Assembly: GCF_010915725.1 (NCBI RefSeq)
Contig: NZ_JAAIJR010000040.1
Span: 1 to 43,085 of the forward strand
Direction of reading: 5' to 3'
From: Thiorhodococcus mannitoliphagus
GTDB lineage: Bacteria > Pseudomonadota > Gammaproteobacteria > Chromatiales > Chromatiaceae
DNA length: 43,085 nucleotides
Part shown: in pieces, positions 7,562 to 17,085 of the stretch
Numbering within the stretch: position 1 is the first letter of the stretch
Layout of the letters: every line of letters starts with the position of its first letter
Program-made: the position numbers and the translations under genes
Notes under the pieces: generated by a model
What the model was told of the DNA's origin: nothing
The model's database searches: none
What the model saw: only the letters and a program-made list of their open reading frames with translations

Positions 7562-7590
7562 ACTATAGGGGAGCATTGGTTCCCCGGCAA
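7562..7590 (-). promoter_or_regulatory. sigma70 promoter of ssrA
   Basis: On the minus strand TTGCCG (7590-7585) and TATAGT (7567-7562) are spaced by 17 bases. The -10 box ends 16 bases before the mature tmRNA 5' end at 7545, leaving a short leader for RNase P to remove. The -35 box overlaps the end of smpB. Confidence 0.7.
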
Positions 7591-7592
7591 GG

Positions 7593-8072
7593 TCAGCCCG
7601 TTTTGAAAATGCGCTCTTTCTCGCGTTGCCAGTCGCGGTCTTTCTCAGTGGCCCGCTTGTCGTGCTGCTTCTTACCTTTGGCGAGGCCGATCTCGAGCTT
7701 TGCTCTGCCGCGCTTCCAGTACATCGCCGTGGGAACGAGCGTGTATCCGGAACGCTCGGTCAAGCCGATCAGTCGGCTCAGTTCGGAGCGTTTGAGCAGC
7801 AGCTTGCGTGTTCGGGTTGGGTCCGGGTTGACGTGGGTCGACGCGCTCTGCAATGCGGAGATGTGGGTGCCGATCAGGAATGCCTCGGCATGCAGGATCT
7901 TGACATAGCTTTCCTTGAGCTGGATGCGCCCGGCGCGGAGGCTCTTGACCTCCCAGCCCTCCAGGGCGATGCCTGCTTCGATCCGTTGCTCGATGAAATA
8001 GTCGTGCCCCGCCTTCTTATTGAGTGCGATGGTCGACCCGCTGTTGGGCTTTTTCTTGCTGCTCTTGGCCAT
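7593..8072 (-). CDS. smpB: SsrA-binding protein SmpB
   Basis: SmpB binds the tRNA-like domain of tmRNA and delivers it to stalled ribosomes. The 159-aa protein shows the family core: [20 protein letters not shown] (about 15-34), then [30 protein letters not shown] and [15 protein letters not shown] follow, then [20 protein letters not shown] and [20 protein letters not shown]. The basic C-terminal tail that inserts into the mRNA channel is present. Length and termini are normal. It sits immediately upstream of ssrA in the same orientation, the common bacterial arrangement, and is divergent from tpiA across about 225 bases. Confidence 0.97.
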   Translation of the reverse strand: MAKSSKKKPNSGSTIALNKKAGHDYFIEQRIEAGIALEGWEVKSLRAGRIQLKESYVKILHAEAFLIGTHISALQSASTHVNPDPTRTRKLLLKRSELSRLIGLTERSGYTLVPTAMYWKRGRAKLEIGLAKGKKQHDKRATEKDRDWQREKERIFKTG

Positions 8073-8241
8073 TGCGCCAGTTTAGCGGAAAGCGGAGATT
8101 GGAATAAGCCTGAAGCGCGCCGGACCGGCTAAGGCCCACGAGTCGTGGGGCAGCCCTTGTCGCCGCCTTGGTCTGCCCGCCGCTAGCCGTCTCGGCAGCT
8201 GGGTCTGTGGTGCGGATTCCGTTTTCGGTCACGACTTGGGC

Positions 8242-8269
8242 TTGAAATCCGCTCAGAAATGGCTATGAT
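8242..8269 (+). promoter_or_regulatory. candidate promoter of tpiA
   Basis: TTGAAA (8242-8247) and TATGAT (8264-8269) are separated by 16 bases and lie 28 bases before the tpiA start. It is a motif match only. Confidence 0.5.
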
Positions 8270-8296
8270 GCGCAGCTCACCTGAAGGAGTACCGTT

Positions 8297-9061
8297 GTGC
8301 GTCAGCCTCTTATCGCAGGTAACTGGAAGATGAACGGCACCAGATCGAGCGCAGAAGCGCTGATCAAGGGTGTGCTTGAGGGTGCGGAGAAGCTCGGCAA
8401 GGCGGAGATCGCCATCTGTCCGCCCTTCCCTTTCTTGGAGGCTGGGGAGCGCCTGGTCGCCAACAGCTCAGTGCGTCTTGGCGGGCAGAATGTTTGCACG
8501 GAGGCGAGCGGGGCCTATACCGGTGAAGTCTCCGCTGCCATGCTGGCAGAGTTCGGTTGCAGTTATGTTATCTGCGGTCACTCTGAGCGGCGCGAATACT
8601 ACGGTGAGACCGACGCGATCGTTGCCAAGAAATTGGCGATCGTCGTCGAGAATGGCATGAAGCCGATTCTCTGCGTTGGAGAGACGCTTGATCAGCGGGA
8701 GCAAGGTAAGACCCAGGAGGTCATTGCTCAGCAGATCGATGCTGTTATCGCGCAAAACGGTATCGCTTCGTTCGCGGAGCTTGAAATCGCCTACGAGCCC
8801 ATCTGGGCGATTGGGACCGGGAAGACGGCTACGCCAGAGCAGGCGCAGGAAGTGCACGATTTCATTCGGCAGCGGATCGCTGGTCAGGATCAAGCGATTG
8901 GCGCCAAGGTTCGGATTCTTTATGGCGGCAGTATGAAGCCCGGTAACGCAAGCGATCTGCTGTCCCAGCCGGACATCGATGGTGGCTTGATTGGTGGTGC
9001 TGCCTTGGCCGCTGAAGATTTTCTAGCGATTTGCCGGGCCGGAGAAGCCGCTGCGGGCTGA
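8297..9061 (+). CDS. tpiA: triosephosphate isomerase
   Basis: TpiA interconverts dihydroxyacetone phosphate and glyceraldehyde 3-phosphate in glycolysis, gluconeogenesis and the Calvin cycle. The 254-aa TIM-barrel protein has the substrate lysine in GNWKMNG (Lys11), the catalytic His95 in CGHSERR and the catalytic Glu167 in YEPIWAIGTGKTA. The phosphate-binding YGGSMKPGN and GGLIGGAAL are near the C-terminus. The start is GTG at 8297, preceded by AAGGAG at 8284-8289. It is followed after 22 bases by secG, a common pairing in gammaproteobacteria. Nothing is unusual in the sequence. Confidence 0.98.
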   Translation: MRQPLIAGNWKMNGTRSSAEALIKGVLEGAEKLGKAEIAICPPFPFLEAGERLVANSSVRLGGQNVCTEASGAYTGEVSAAMLAEFGCSYVICGHSERREYYGETDAIVAKKLAIVVENGMKPILCVGETLDQREQGKTQEVIAQQIDAVIAQNGIASFAELEIAYEPIWAIGTGKTATPEQAQEVHDFIRQRIAGQDQAIGAKVRILYGGSMKPGNASDLLSQPDIDGGLIGGAALAAEDFLAICRAGEAAAG

Positions 9062-9083
9062 TGTCCTGGCCTGTGAGTGATAC

Positions 9084-9584
9084 ATGCAAACGATTTTAAC
9101 AGTACTCCAAGTCTTTCTTTCGTTGGGGCTCATCGGACTGGTTCTGATGCAGCACGGGAAAGGTGCGGACGCTGGGGCAGCCTTCGGAAGCGGTGCCTCT
9201 TCGACGGTATTCGGTGCGCAAGGCTCGGGGTCGTTTTTGACCCGCCTGACTGCTATTATTGCGACCCTATTTTTTCTGACGAGCATGGGCCTGGCCTTCT
9301 TTGCGGCGCAGGGTCCAGAGCCTGCGGGCTTGATGGATGCAGTGGATGGCGCGACCATCATGGCGCCGCCTGAAGTTGAGCCTCCGGTGACGACTGCGCC
9401 GACCGATATTCCGGTCGTGCCAGGCGGTCCAAGTGCGCTTGAGGCCGTGGTTGGCTCGGATGTGCCGGTAGCGCCCGTAGAAGCTGCGCCCGGGCCGGGT
9501 GTCGAGGGCGAGCCCGCAGATCAGAGCCTTCCGGCTGCGGTTGATGAGTCGGGGGCGGAGAAGGGTCAAGAGAGTTCGGAATGA
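9084..9584 (+). CDS. secG: protein translocase subunit SecG
   Basis: SecG is the small accessory subunit of the SecYEG preprotein channel in the inner membrane. Two transmembrane helices are visible: ILTVLQVFLSLGLIGLVLMQ at about 3-22 and LTAIIATLFFLTSMGLAFFA at about 52-71. They are separated by the conserved HGKGADAGAAFGSGASSTVF loop. After residue 80 the protein continues in an extended Pro/Val/Ala/Glu-rich tail to 166 aa, longer than the roughly 110 aa of E. coli SecG. The tail is probably disordered and in the cytoplasm or periplasm depending on topology. It ends 5 bases before the tRNA-Leu gene, so both probably share a transcript. Confidence 0.95.
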   Translation: MQTILTVLQVFLSLGLIGLVLMQHGKGADAGAAFGSGASSTVFGAQGSGSFLTRLTAIIATLFFLTSMGLAFFAAQGPEPAGLMDAVDGATIMAPPEVEPPVTTAPTDIPVVPGGPSALEAVVGSDVPVAPVEAAPGPGVEGEPADQSLPAAVDESGAEKGQESSE

Positions 9585-9589
9585 TTTAC

Positions 9590-9674
9590 GCCGACGTGGT
9601 GAAATTGGTAGACACGCTATCTTGAGGGGGTAGTGGCGAAAGCCGTGCCAGTTCGAGTCTGGCCGTCGGCACCA
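9590..9674 (+). tRNA. tRNA-Leu (GAG)
   Basis: GCCGACG at 9590 pairs with CGTCGGC at 9664-9670, followed by discriminator A and an encoded CCA. The anticodon arm is CTATC-TTGAGGG-GGTAG with anticodon GAG. A long variable arm (about GTGGCGAAAGCCGT) marks a class II leucine tRNA. The T arm contains GTTCGAGTC. The position between secG and nuoA is common in gammaproteobacteria. Confidence 0.97.
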
Positions 9675-9680
9675 ACAGCA

Positions 9681-9715
9681 AACGGCATGCCGCACGAGTG
9701 GCATGCCGTTTTTTT
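9681..9715 (+). terminator. intrinsic terminator after tRNA-Leu
   Basis: AACGGCATGCC and GGCATGCCGTT form a perfect 11-bp stem with an 8-base loop, directly followed by seven T residues. It closes the tpiA-secG-tRNA transcript and isolates it from the nuo operon. Confidence 0.9.
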
Positions 9716-9726
9716 GCGCCTAGAGT

Positions 9727-9804
9727 TTGTGTCTAAGGCTTTGAAAAATATAATAGTTTGAATTGCTCGTTAGGTTGACACTGTGCGGAAGGGTGCACTA
9801 GACT
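9727..9804 (+). promoter_or_regulatory. candidate tandem promoters of the nuo operon
   Basis: A strong match TTGACA (9775-9780) with TAGACT (9799-9804), spacing 18, precedes nuoA by 45 bases. A second possible pair, TTGTGT (9727-9732) with a perfect TATAAT (9749-9754), spacing 16, lies upstream. Both are after the terminator and before the first nuo gene. Which is used cannot be told from sequence. Confidence 0.55.
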
Positions 9805-9849
9805 CCCAACGCTGCTGGCTTATATTAGAAAAACGATAGAGAGGGGACA

Positions 9850-10206
9850 GTGATAGACAACTATCTGCCGATCCTGATTTTTATCCTGGTCGGGATACTG
9901 GTAGGGGTTGGGCCACTCGTGATCGGTTACCTCCTCGGACCACGTCGCCCGGATAGCGAAAAAGATTCGCCCTACGAGTGCGGATTCGAGGCATTTGAAA
10001 CGGCACGTTTGAAGTTCGACGTCCGCTACTACCTGGTCGCTATTCTCTTCATCGTCTTCGATCTAGAGATTGCATTTCTCTTCCCCTGGGCACTTGTGCT
10101 CCAAGAACTCGGGATCTATGCCTTCTGGGCCATGGTCGTATTCCTAGGCATCCTGGTCGTTGGCTTTATCTACGAGTGGAAAAAGGGGGCTTTGGAATGG
10201 GAATAG
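9850..10206 (+). CDS. nuoA: NADH-quinone oxidoreductase subunit A
   Basis: NuoA (ND3 homologue) is a small membrane subunit of complex I at the junction with the peripheral arm. The 118-aa protein has three transmembrane helices (about 7-27, 62-82 and 90-110). Between the first two is the conserved loop with [30 protein letters not shown]. The loop's cysteine and the glutamates or aspartates of the quinone-coupling region are present. GTG start at 9850 follows GAGGGG. It is the first gene of a 14-gene operon and overlaps nuoB by 10 bases. Confidence 0.97.
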   Translation: MIDNYLPILIFILVGILVGVGPLVIGYLLGPRRPDSEKDSPYECGFEAFETARLKFDVRYYLVAILFIVFDLEIAFLFPWALVLQELGIYAFWAMVVFLGILVVGFIYEWKKGALEWE

Positions 10207-10673
10207 AAGGTCTTCTCGAAGAGGGGTTCGTCACCACCTCGGCTGACAAGCTCATCAACTGGGCGCGCACCGGCTCTTTGTGGCCGATGACATTCGGGCT
10301 TGCGTGCTGTGCCGTTGAGATGATGCACGCCGGGGCGGCGCGGTATGACCTAGACCGTTTCGGTATCATCTTCAGGCCCAGTCCGCGTCAGTCGGACGTG
10401 ATGATCGTCGCCGGCACGCTGGTCAACAAGATGGCTCCGGCGCTCCGCAAGGTCTACGACCAGATGGCCGAGCCTCGCTGGGTGATCTCGATGGGCTCTT
10501 GCGCGAACGGCGGCGGCTACTATCACTACTCCTACGCTGTCGTCCGTGGCTGTGACCGTGTCGTGCCCGTGGATATCTACGTTCCCGGCTGTCCGCCCAC
10601 GGCGGAGGCGTTGCTCTACGGTATCTTGCAACTCCAGAGCAAGATTCGCCGAACCAATACCATCGCCCGCTGA
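10197..10673 (+). CDS. nuoB: NADH-quinone oxidoreductase subunit B
   Basis: NuoB (PSST) carries iron-sulfur cluster N2, the last electron carrier before quinone. The 158-aa product shows the adjacent pair Cys37-Cys38 in [12 protein letters not shown], then Cys102 in [11 protein letters not shown] and Cys132 in [12 protein letters not shown], which together bind the [4Fe-4S] cluster. I chose ATG at 10197 rather than an upstream ATG because [11 protein letters not shown] matches the usual N-terminus and AAAGGGGG precedes it. It overlaps the end of nuoA and ends 16 bases before nuoC. Confidence 0.97.
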   Translation: MGIEGLLEEGFVTTSADKLINWARTGSLWPMTFGLACCAVEMMHAGAARYDLDRFGIIFRPSPRQSDVMIVAGTLVNKMAPALRKVYDQMAEPRWVISMGSCANGGGYYHYSYAVVRGCDRVVPVDIYVPGCPPTAEALLYGILQLQSKIRRTNTIAR

Positions 10674-10689
10674 GTAGTACCCAGAGAAC

Positions 10690-11403
10690 ATGGTGAAACA
10701 TTCCCTGACTCGCAATGCCAGGCTGGACGCGCTCGCCGCCGCGATCCGCGAGAAGCTCGCGGCGCATGACTGCGAACTCATCGACGGCTTCGGCGAGCTG
10801 ACCTTGGTCGTGCCTGCGGAGCAGTTGCTCGATGTCTGCTGGACATTGCGCGATGACGCGGCCTTTCGCTTCGAGCAGCTGATCGACCTCTGTGGCGTCG
10901 ACTATGCGGCTTACGGCCATTCCGAATGGGAGACGGATGAGGCTTCCTTCAGTGGTTTCGGTCGCGGCGTCGATCGCGATCTGGACGTGGCCGCCGACGA
11001 TCCCAAACGCTTTGCAGTGGCCGTCCATCTGCTCTCGCTCGCCTACAACTGCCGCCTGCGTTTGCGTGTCTATGTTGGCGGCAATCAGCCGATGGTGGAC
11101 TCGCTGATTCCTGTGTGGGCCGCCGCGAACTGGTTCGAGCGCGAGGCCTTCGACCTCTACGGCATCCTCTTCAAGGGGCATCCGGACCTGCGTCGCATCC
11201 TCACCGACTACGGTTTCGTGGGGCATCCCTTTCGCAAGGATTTTCCGCTCACCGGTCAAGTCGAGATGCGCTATGACCCCGAGCAAAAGCGCGTCGTTTA
11301 CGAGCCTGTCTCCATCGAACCGCGGGTCCTGGTGCCACGGGTGATTCGCGATGACAGTCGCTATGTCGGGGATGGTGTGAGCAAGGAGGCGGGCGATGCC
11401 TGA
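10690..11403 (+). CDS. nuoC: NADH-quinone oxidoreductase subunit C
   Basis: NuoC (30-kDa subunit) is part of the hydrophilic connecting module of complex I. The 237-aa protein contains the family signature [20 protein letters not shown] followed by [20 protein letters not shown]. An acidic insert (about 80-100, [20 protein letters not shown]) interrupts the ordinary core and is a modest peculiarity of this lineage. nuoC and nuoD are separate genes here, unlike the fused nuoCD of E. coli. The stop overlaps nuoD by 8 bases. Confidence 0.96.
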   Translation: MVKHSLTRNARLDALAAAIREKLAAHDCELIDGFGELTLVVPAEQLLDVCWTLRDDAAFRFEQLIDLCGVDYAAYGHSEWETDEASFSGFGRGVDRDLDVAADDPKRFAVAVHLLSLAYNCRLRLRVYVGGNQPMVDSLIPVWAAANWFEREAFDLYGILFKGHPDLRRILTDYGFVGHPFRKDFPLTGQVEMRYDPEQKRVVYEPVSIEPRVLVPRVIRDDSRYVGDGVSKEAGDA

Positions 11404-12652
11404 GATCCGTAATTACACCCTGAACTTTGGGCCTCAGCACCCTTCGGCGCACGGTGTTCTGCGTCTAGTGCTGGAGATGGATGGCGAGGTCATTGAGCGC
11501 GCCGACCCGCACATCGGTCTGCTGCATCGCGCGACCGAGAAGCTGGCCGAGTACAAGCCCTATAACCAGAGCATCGGCTACATGGATCGTCTGGACTACG
11601 TGTCCATGATGTGCAACGAGCACGGTTACGTGCGCGCCATCGAGAAGCTGCTAGGCGTCGAGGTGCCGGAGCGCGCGCACTACATCCGCACCATGTTCGA
11701 CGAGATCACCCGCATCCTAAATCACTTGATGTGGCTGGGTGCGCACGCGCTCGATATCGGTGCCATGAGCGTCTTCCTCTATTGCTTCCGCGAGCGCGAG
11801 GATCTCATGGACTGCTACGAAGCGGTCTCGGGTGCGCGCTTGCATGCGACCTATTATCGTCCCGGCGGCGTTCATCGCGACCTGCCCGATCGCATGCCGC
11901 AATACGCCGGCAAGTCGAAGTGGCATTCCAAGCGGGCGATCGCCAAGCGTAACGTCGCGCGTGAGGGATCGCTGCTCGACTTCATCGAGGACTTCACGCA
12001 GAGATTCCCCAAGCTCGTCGACGAGTACGAGACGCTGCTCACCGACAACCGCATCTGGAAGCAGCGCACGGTCGATATCGGCGTCGTTTCGGCGGAGCGC
12101 GCCCTGCAGCTCGGCTTCACCGGCCCCATGCTGCGTGGTTCGGGGGTCGAGTGGGATCTGCGCAAGAAGCAGCCCTATGCGGCCTACGACAAAGTGGATT
12201 TCGATATTCCGGTTGGCGTCAACGGCGACTGCTACGACCGTTATCTGGTGCGCATGGAGGAGATGCGCCAGTCCAACCACATCATCAAGCAGTGCGTGGA
12301 CTGGTTGCGTACCAACCCGGGGCCTGTGTCGATCGACGACCACAAGGTGGTGCCGCCCCGGCGGGAGGAAATGAAGGAGGACATGGAGGCCCTGATCCAC
12401 CACTTTAAGCTCTTCACGGAAGGCTATTGTCCGCCGCCCGGCGAGGTCTACGCAGCGGTCGAGGCGCCCAAGGGCGAGTTCGGCTGCTTCATCGTCTCGG
12501 ACGGGGCCAACAAGCCCTATCGTCTGAAGGTTCGCGCACCAGGCTTCCCGCACCTGGCCGCGCTTGACGAGATGTCCAGGGGGCACATGCTAGCCGATGT
12601 CGTCGCGATCATCGGGACCTTGGATATCGTGTTCGGGGAGATCGATCGCTGA
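11396..12652 (+). CDS. nuoD: NADH-quinone oxidoreductase subunit D
   Basis: NuoD (49-kDa subunit) forms, with NuoB, the quinone-binding cavity near cluster N2. It belongs to the nickel-hydrogenase large-subunit family but lacks its metal cysteines. The 418-aa protein starts [20 protein letters not shown]. The His pair of GPQHPSAHG and the Tyr in [20 protein letters not shown] are quinone-site positions. [38 protein letters not shown] and [20 protein letters not shown] are further family blocks. The C-terminal [18 protein letters not shown] is typical. The last base is shared with the nuoE start. Confidence 0.98.
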   Translation: MPEIRNYTLNFGPQHPSAHGVLRLVLEMDGEVIERADPHIGLLHRATEKLAEYKPYNQSIGYMDRLDYVSMMCNEHGYVRAIEKLLGVEVPERAHYIRTMFDEITRILNHLMWLGAHALDIGAMSVFLYCFREREDLMDCYEAVSGARLHATYYRPGGVHRDLPDRMPQYAGKSKWHSKRAIAKRNVAREGSLLDFIEDFTQRFPKLVDEYETLLTDNRIWKQRTVDIGVVSAERALQLGFTGPMLRGSGVEWDLRKKQPYAAYDKVDFDIPVGVNGDCYDRYLVRMEEMRQSNHIIKQCVDWLRTNPGPVSIDDHKVVPPRREEMKEDMEALIHHFKLFTEGYCPPPGEVYAAVEAPKGEFGCFIVSDGANKPYRLKVRAPGFPHLAALDEMSRGHMLADVVAIIGTLDIVFGEIDR

Positions 12653-13179
12653 TGAGCTTCCGTAACCTTCCCCTCGCCATTGATCACGAGCGCGACAAAT
12701 CGACCCTCTTCACCCCGGAGATCCGTGCCGCGATCGACAAGCATATCGCCAAGTATCCGTCGGAGTGGAGGCAGTCCGCCGTGATGCCAGCGCTCACCCT
12801 GGTCCAGGACGCGAACGGCGGTTGGCTGACGCAGGCGTTGATGGACGACATCGCCGTCTATCTGGACATGCCTCCCATGTCGGTCTACGAGGTTGCGACC
12901 TTTTACGGGATGTACGACCTCGAGCCTCAGGGGCGTCACAAAGTCTGCGTCTGCAACAGCATCTCCTGCATGCTGCAGGGCTCCGAGGAACTCATCGAGC
13001 ACGTCGAGCACAAGTACGGCGTCAAACCGGGCGAGACCACCGCCGACGGGCGTTTCACCCTGAAAGAGGTCGAGTGCCTCGGCGCCTGCCGTGATGCTCC
13101 GGCAGTTCTCTTGGATAAGACCTACCATGAGAAACTGTCCCCGGATGCGCTGGACAAGCTGATCGACGACTTGGAGTAA
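12652..13179 (+). CDS. nuoE: NADH-quinone oxidoreductase subunit E
   Basis: NuoE (24-kDa subunit) binds the [2Fe-2S] cluster N1a beside the FMN of NuoF. In this 175-aa thioredoxin-like protein the ligands are Cys101 and Cys106 (CNSISC) plus Cys142 and Cys146 (ECLGAC), with the same spacing as E. coli Nuo[21 protein letters not shown] is the conserved segment before the first pair. The ATG overlaps the nuoD stop (TGATG). nuoF follows after 4 bases. Confidence 0.97.
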   Translation: MSFRNLPLAIDHERDKSTLFTPEIRAAIDKHIAKYPSEWRQSAVMPALTLVQDANGGWLTQALMDDIAVYLDMPPMSVYEVATFYGMYDLEPQGRHKVCVCNSISCMLQGSEELIEHVEHKYGVKPGETTADGRFTLKEVECLGACRDAPAVLLDKTYHEKLSPDALDKLIDDLE

Positions 13180-13183
13180 GCGC

Positions 13184-14485
13184 ATGGTCGAGAGCCAGAA
13201 CACCCAGAATCAGAACAGCGTCTGCTTTCGCACGATGCACCTGGACGAGGCGGTGCGCCACACGCTGGAGAGCTATCGCGGCATCGGAGGCTATGCCCAG
13301 TGGGAGCGGATCCTGCGCGAGCGGCCGGATCCCAACGACCTCATCGAGGAAATGAAGATCTCCAACCTGCGCGGCCGTGGCGGCGCGGGCTTCCCGACCG
13401 GGTTGAAGTGGAGCTTCATGCCGCGCAACGCGCCGGGACAGAAGTACATCGTCTGCAACTCGGACGAGGGCGAGCCGGGCACCTGCAAGGATCGCGACAT
13501 CCTGCGCTACAACCCGCATCAGTTGATCGAGGGCATGGCGATTGCGGGCTACTGCATCGGCGCGACCGCTGGATATAACTATATTCGAGGCGAGTTCTAC
13601 GAGCCGATCGCGCGCTTCGAGGGCGCCTTGGAAGAGGCCTATGCGGCTGGCTTGATCGGCAAGGACATCCAGGGCTCGGGGATCGACTTCGACTGCTACA
13701 GCCACATGGGGGCGGGCGCCTACATCTGTGGCGAAGAGACCGCGCTACTGGAGTCCATCGAGGGCAAGAAGGGTCAACCGCGTTTCAAGCCGCCGTTCCC
13801 TGCGCAGTATGGTCTCTTCGGCAAGCCGACGACCATCAACAATACAGAGTCGCTTGCCTCCGTGCCGGTCATCCTGGAGAAGGGCGGTAAATGGTTTCTT
13901 GAGCAAGGACGGCCCAACAACGGCGGGCTCAAGCTGTTTTCCGTGTCGGGTCACGTCAACAACCCGAACAACTTCGAAGTGCCCATGGGCACCCCGTTCC
14001 GCGCGCTGCTGGAGATGAGCGGCGGCGTCAAGGACGGCAAGGCGCTCAAGGCGGTCATCCCAGGTGGTTCGTCGGTGCCCGTGGTTCCGGGCGACCTCAT
14101 GATGGACGTCGACATGGACTATGACTCCATCGCCAAGGCCGGTTCCATGCTGGGCTCGGGCGCGGTCATCGTGATCGCCGAGGGGACCTGCATGGTGAAG
14201 GTGCTCTACAACCTGTCGCACTTCTATATGCACGAGTCCTGCGGTCAGTGCACGCCCTGCCGCGAAGGGACCGGGTGGCTAGCCCGCGTGCTGCACCGCA
14301 TCTTGGATGGCGAGGGACGGTTAGAAGACCTCGGCCTGCTCGATAGCGTCGCGGGTCGCATCGGCGGCAGGACCATCTGTGCCTTGGGCGATGCTGCTGC
14401 CATGCCTGTGCAGAGCTTCCTGAAACACTATCGGCACGAATTCGCTTACATGATCGAGCATGGCCGCAGCATGATGGCCGCTTGA
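13184..14485 (+). CDS. nuoF: NADH-quinone oxidoreductase subunit F
   Basis: NuoF (51-kDa subunit) binds NADH, FMN and [4Fe-4S] cluster N3, the entry point for electrons (or exit during reverse electron flow). The 433-aa protein has the glycine-rich [24 protein letters not shown] motif (about 60-75) and [15 protein letters not shown]. It also has [20 protein letters not shown] and the cluster ligands in [15 protein letters not shown] (about 348-360), with the fourth Cys in [11 protein letters not shown]. The N-terminal extension of about 10 residues is unremarkable. It is followed by an unusually long 181-base gap before nuoG. Confidence 0.98.
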   Translation: MVESQNTQNQNSVCFRTMHLDEAVRHTLESYRGIGGYAQWERILRERPDPNDLIEEMKISNLRGRGGAGFPTGLKWSFMPRNAPGQKYIVCNSDEGEPGTCKDRDILRYNPHQLIEGMAIAGYCIGATAGYNYIRGEFYEPIARFEGALEEAYAAGLIGKDIQGSGIDFDCYSHMGAGAYICGEETALLESIEGKKGQPRFKPPFPAQYGLFGKPTTINNTESLASVPVILEKGGKWFLEQGRPNNGGLKLFSVSGHVNNPNNFEVPMGTPFRALLEMSGGVKDGKALKAVIPGGSSVPVVPGDLMMDVDMDYDSIAKAGSMLGSGAVIVIAEGTCMVKVLYNLSHFYMHESCGQCTPCREGTGWLARVLHRILDGEGRLEDLGLLDSVAGRIGGRTICALGDAAAMPVQSFLKHYRHEFAYMIEHGRSMMAA

Positions 14486-14666
14486 CCCGGCTCGACCGTT
14501 CTTTTCGCGGTGAAGCGCGCGATGGCATGGCGCTTCGTCAACTTAACGCGCAATTAGGCAGAATTTCGCTACGGCGGGTGCCGCAGTCGCTGCTGCCGGG
14601 TGTCCAATAGACTCCGCTGGGCGTGCCTGGAGGGTCTGCGCAATTGGTGCCGATCGAGAGACCTAA
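14486..14666 (+). other. 181-base non-coding gap inside the nuo operon
   Basis: All other nuo junctions overlap or are at most 70 bases apart, but nuoF and nuoG are separated by 181 bases with no convincing reading frame. I see no strong terminator with a T-run. An internal promoter, a processing site or decayed sequence are all possible. Confidence 0.5.
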
Positions 14667-17054
14667 ATGACGGACAAGCTCAACATCGAGATCGACGGCC
14701 GCGTCTGTGAGGCGGCGCCGGGAGAGATGATCATCGCGGTCGCGGACCGTGAGGGCATCTCGATCCCCCGGTTTTGCTATCACAAGAAGCTGTCCATTGC
14801 GGCGAACTGCCGGATGTGCCTGGTCGAGGCCGAACAAGGCGGTCGTCCCTTTCCCAAGCCGGTGCCGGCATGTGCGACGCCGGTTGGCGATGGGCTCAAG
14901 GTCTGGACGCGTTCTCCCAAGGCCATCGAGGCCCAGCGGGGCACCATGGAGTTCCTGCTGATCAACCACCCGCTCGATTGCCCCATTTGCGATCAGGGCG
15001 GCGAGTGTGAGCTGCAGGATGTCGCCATGGGCTACGGCGGCGACGTCTCTCGCTTCGCCGAGCGCAAGCGTGTGGTGAAGGATGAAGACCTCGGCCCCCT
15101 GATCGCGACCGAGATGACGCGCTGCATCCATTGCACCCGCTGCGTGCGCTTCGGCGCCGAGGTTGCCGGTGTGCGCGAGCTGGGCGCAACCGGCCGCGGC
15201 GAAGAGATGCGTATCGGCACCTTCATCGCCCAGACCGTCGAGCACGAGCTGTCCGGCAATGTCATCGACCTTTGTCCGGTCGGCGCGCTGACCTCCAAGC
15301 CTTACCGTTTCACGGCGCGGCCTTGGGAGCTGACCATGCACGACAGCATCGCGCCGCATGATGGGCTCGGCTCCAACATTCGGCTGCACGTGCGTCGTAA
15401 CCAAGTGATGCGCATCCATCCGCGCGATAACGAGGCGGTCAACGAGACCTGGATCTCCGACCGTGACCGTTTTAGCTACGCCGGCCTTTATAGCGAGGAC
15501 CGCCTGACCAAGCCCATGCTCAAGCAGGACGGGAGCTGGCGCGAGGTTGAATGGACGGATGCGCTGACCCTGGTGGCGGAGCGCCTGAAGGCCGCTGACG
15601 CCGCAGACACGGGCTGGCTCATGGCCCCCAATGCGACGCTTGAGGAACTCTATCTCGCGGCGCGGGTGGCGCGCGGGCTAGGCTGCGCCAACATCGATCA
15701 CCGCCTGCGTCAGCAAGACTTCCGTGGCGATGCCGCCGACCCGCTGCTGCCTTGGCTCGGCGTCACCGCATCTGAGCTGGAGCGTCAACAGGCCATTCTG
15801 CTGATCGGCTCCGACATCCGGCACGAGCAGCCGCTCCTTGCGCACCGCATTCGCAAGGCGGCCCTGGCCGGCGCCCAGGTCGTGTGCGTCAACCCCATCA
15901 AGTTGGAGCTGAACCATCCGGCAACCCAGCTTATGGGATCGCCGGCACAGATGCTGTCCGATCTCGCGGCCATTGCAAAGGTGCTGGGGGCACGTGGCTC
16001 TTCAGCGGCCAACGATCTCATCGGGGCGGCCGAGCCAACCGATGCGCAGACGGCTGCTGCCGCGGCGCTGCGTGAAGCGGGAGGCCAAGGGGGCGGGGTG
16101 GTACTCTTGGGTGCGCTGGCGATAGCGCACCCCGACTTCACGCTGGTGAAGGGGCTCGCCCACGCCATCGCAGCCGCCGCCGAATGCCGGATCGGTTATT
16201 TGCCAGCGGCAGCAAATTCGCTGGGTGCCTATCTGGCGGGGGCCCACCCCGATCGGTTGCCCGGTGCCAAGCCGAGTGAGACCAAGGGCGGCGCGGTCGC
16301 CGAGATCTTGGACGGCACCTCCAAGACGCTGGTGCTCTGGGGCTTCGAGCCCGATCGCGATCTCATCGATACCGCGGCTGGCATGGAGGCGATCGGCAAG
16401 GCTGACTTCGTCGTCGCCTGCTCGGCGTTTCGCAGCGCAGCCTTGGACGAGATGGCCGACGTCCTGCTGCCCATCTCCGCCTTCGCAGAGACTTCTGGGA
16501 CCTTCGTCAATGCGAACGGCACCTGGCAGCGCTTCCAGGGTGCGGTCGCGCCTCCCGGTGAAGCCCGTCCAGGCTGGAAGGTGCTGCGGGTGCTCGGCAA
16601 TCTGCTTGATCTCGAGGGGTTCGAGTACCGCGACGGTGCCGAGGTGCAGGCCGAGCTGGCAGCGCTCTGCACGGATTCGCCGCTCGACAACGCGCCTCGG
16701 GGGGACTTCGATGCGTCTCCGGCGAGTGCATCCGGCAGCGGTCTCATGCGCGTCGGCACCATCCCGATTTATGCTGCGGATCCATTGGTGCGGCGATCAA
16801 CTCCGCTGCAACAGATGCCGATGCCGCGCTGCGAGCTTGCGGTCTATCTCCATCCGCAGCAGGCCGCGGCCGACAGCTTAGGTCCGGGTGACATCGTCTA
16901 CGCGCAGCAGGGGCATCAAGGCGCTCGGCTGCGTGTGATCCTCGACGACCATGTCCCCATGGGCTGCGCGCGTATTTCCGGCGCGCTGGCCGGTAGCGAG
17001 TCACTGGGGCCGCTGGTGGGTCCGGTCAGTCTCGAACGTGTGAAGAACCCTTAG
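14667..17054 (+). CDS. nuoG: NADH-quinone oxidoreductase subunit G
   Basis: NuoG (75-kDa subunit) wires electrons through several Fe-S clusters. The 795-aa protein has the N-terminal [2Fe-2S] ferredoxin domain (ligands in [15 protein letters not shown] and PACATPV). Next is the His/Cys-ligated cluster ([18 protein letters not shown], about 100-120), then [10 protein letters not shown] with [12 protein letters not shown] for the next [4Fe-4S]. The region that carries the extra N7 cluster in E. coli (Cys-x2-Cys-x3-Cys) reads [15 protein letters not shown] with no cysteines, so N7 is absent, as in mitochondria and most alphaproteobacteria. The remainder is a degenerate molybdopterin-oxidoreductase domain. 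The most C-terminal part is low in conservation. Confidence 0.97.
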   Translation: MTDKLNIEIDGRVCEAAPGEMIIAVADREGISIPRFCYHKKLSIAANCRMCLVEAEQGGRPFPKPVPACATPVGDGLKVWTRSPKAIEAQRGTMEFLLINHPLDCPICDQGGECELQDVAMGYGGDVSRFAERKRVVKDEDLGPLIATEMTRCIHCTRCVRFGAEVAGVRELGATGRGEEMRIGTFIAQTVEHELSGNVIDLCPVGALTSKPYRFTARPWELTMHDSIAPHDGLGSNIRLHVRRNQVMRIHPRDNEAVNETWISDRDRFSYAGLYSEDRLTKPMLKQDGSWREVEWTDALTLVAERLKAADAADTGWLMAPNATLEELYLAARVARGLGCANIDHRLRQQDFRGDAADPLLPWLGVTASELERQQAILLIGSDIRHEQPLLAHRIRKAALAGAQVVCVNPIKLELNHPATQLMGSPAQMLSDLAAIAKVLGARGSSAANDLIGAAEPTDAQTAAAAALREAGGQGGGVVLLGALAIAHPDFTLVKGLAHAIAAAAECRIGYLPAAANSLGAYLAGAHPDRLPGAKPSETKGGAVAEILDGTSKTLVLWGFEPDRDLIDTAAGMEAIGKADFVVACSAFRSAALDEMADVLLPISAFAETSGTFVNANGTWQRFQGAVAPPGEARPGWKVLRVLGNLLDLEGFEYRDGAEVQAELAALCTDSPLDNAPRGDFDASPASASGSGLMRVGTIPIYAADPLVRRSTPLQQMPMPRCELAVYLHPQQAAADSLGPGDIVYAQQGHQGARLRVILDDHVPMGCARISGALAGSESLGPLVGPVSLERVKNP

Positions 17055-17085
17055 GCCACTCGCGAGAAGTGACGAGACGACAAAG

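Noticed and set aside
9681-9715. Considered as a second attachment repeat for an island at tRNA-Leu
   Set aside because: It is a plain hairpin plus T-run directly after the tRNA with no integrase nearby; an intrinsic terminator explains it fully.
10423-11286. Long open frames opposite the nuo, zwf and opcA genes (for example 287 codons opposite nuoBC)
   Set aside because: They are mirror frames of GC-rich genes with strong motifs on the other strand; none shows its own family motif or ribosome site.
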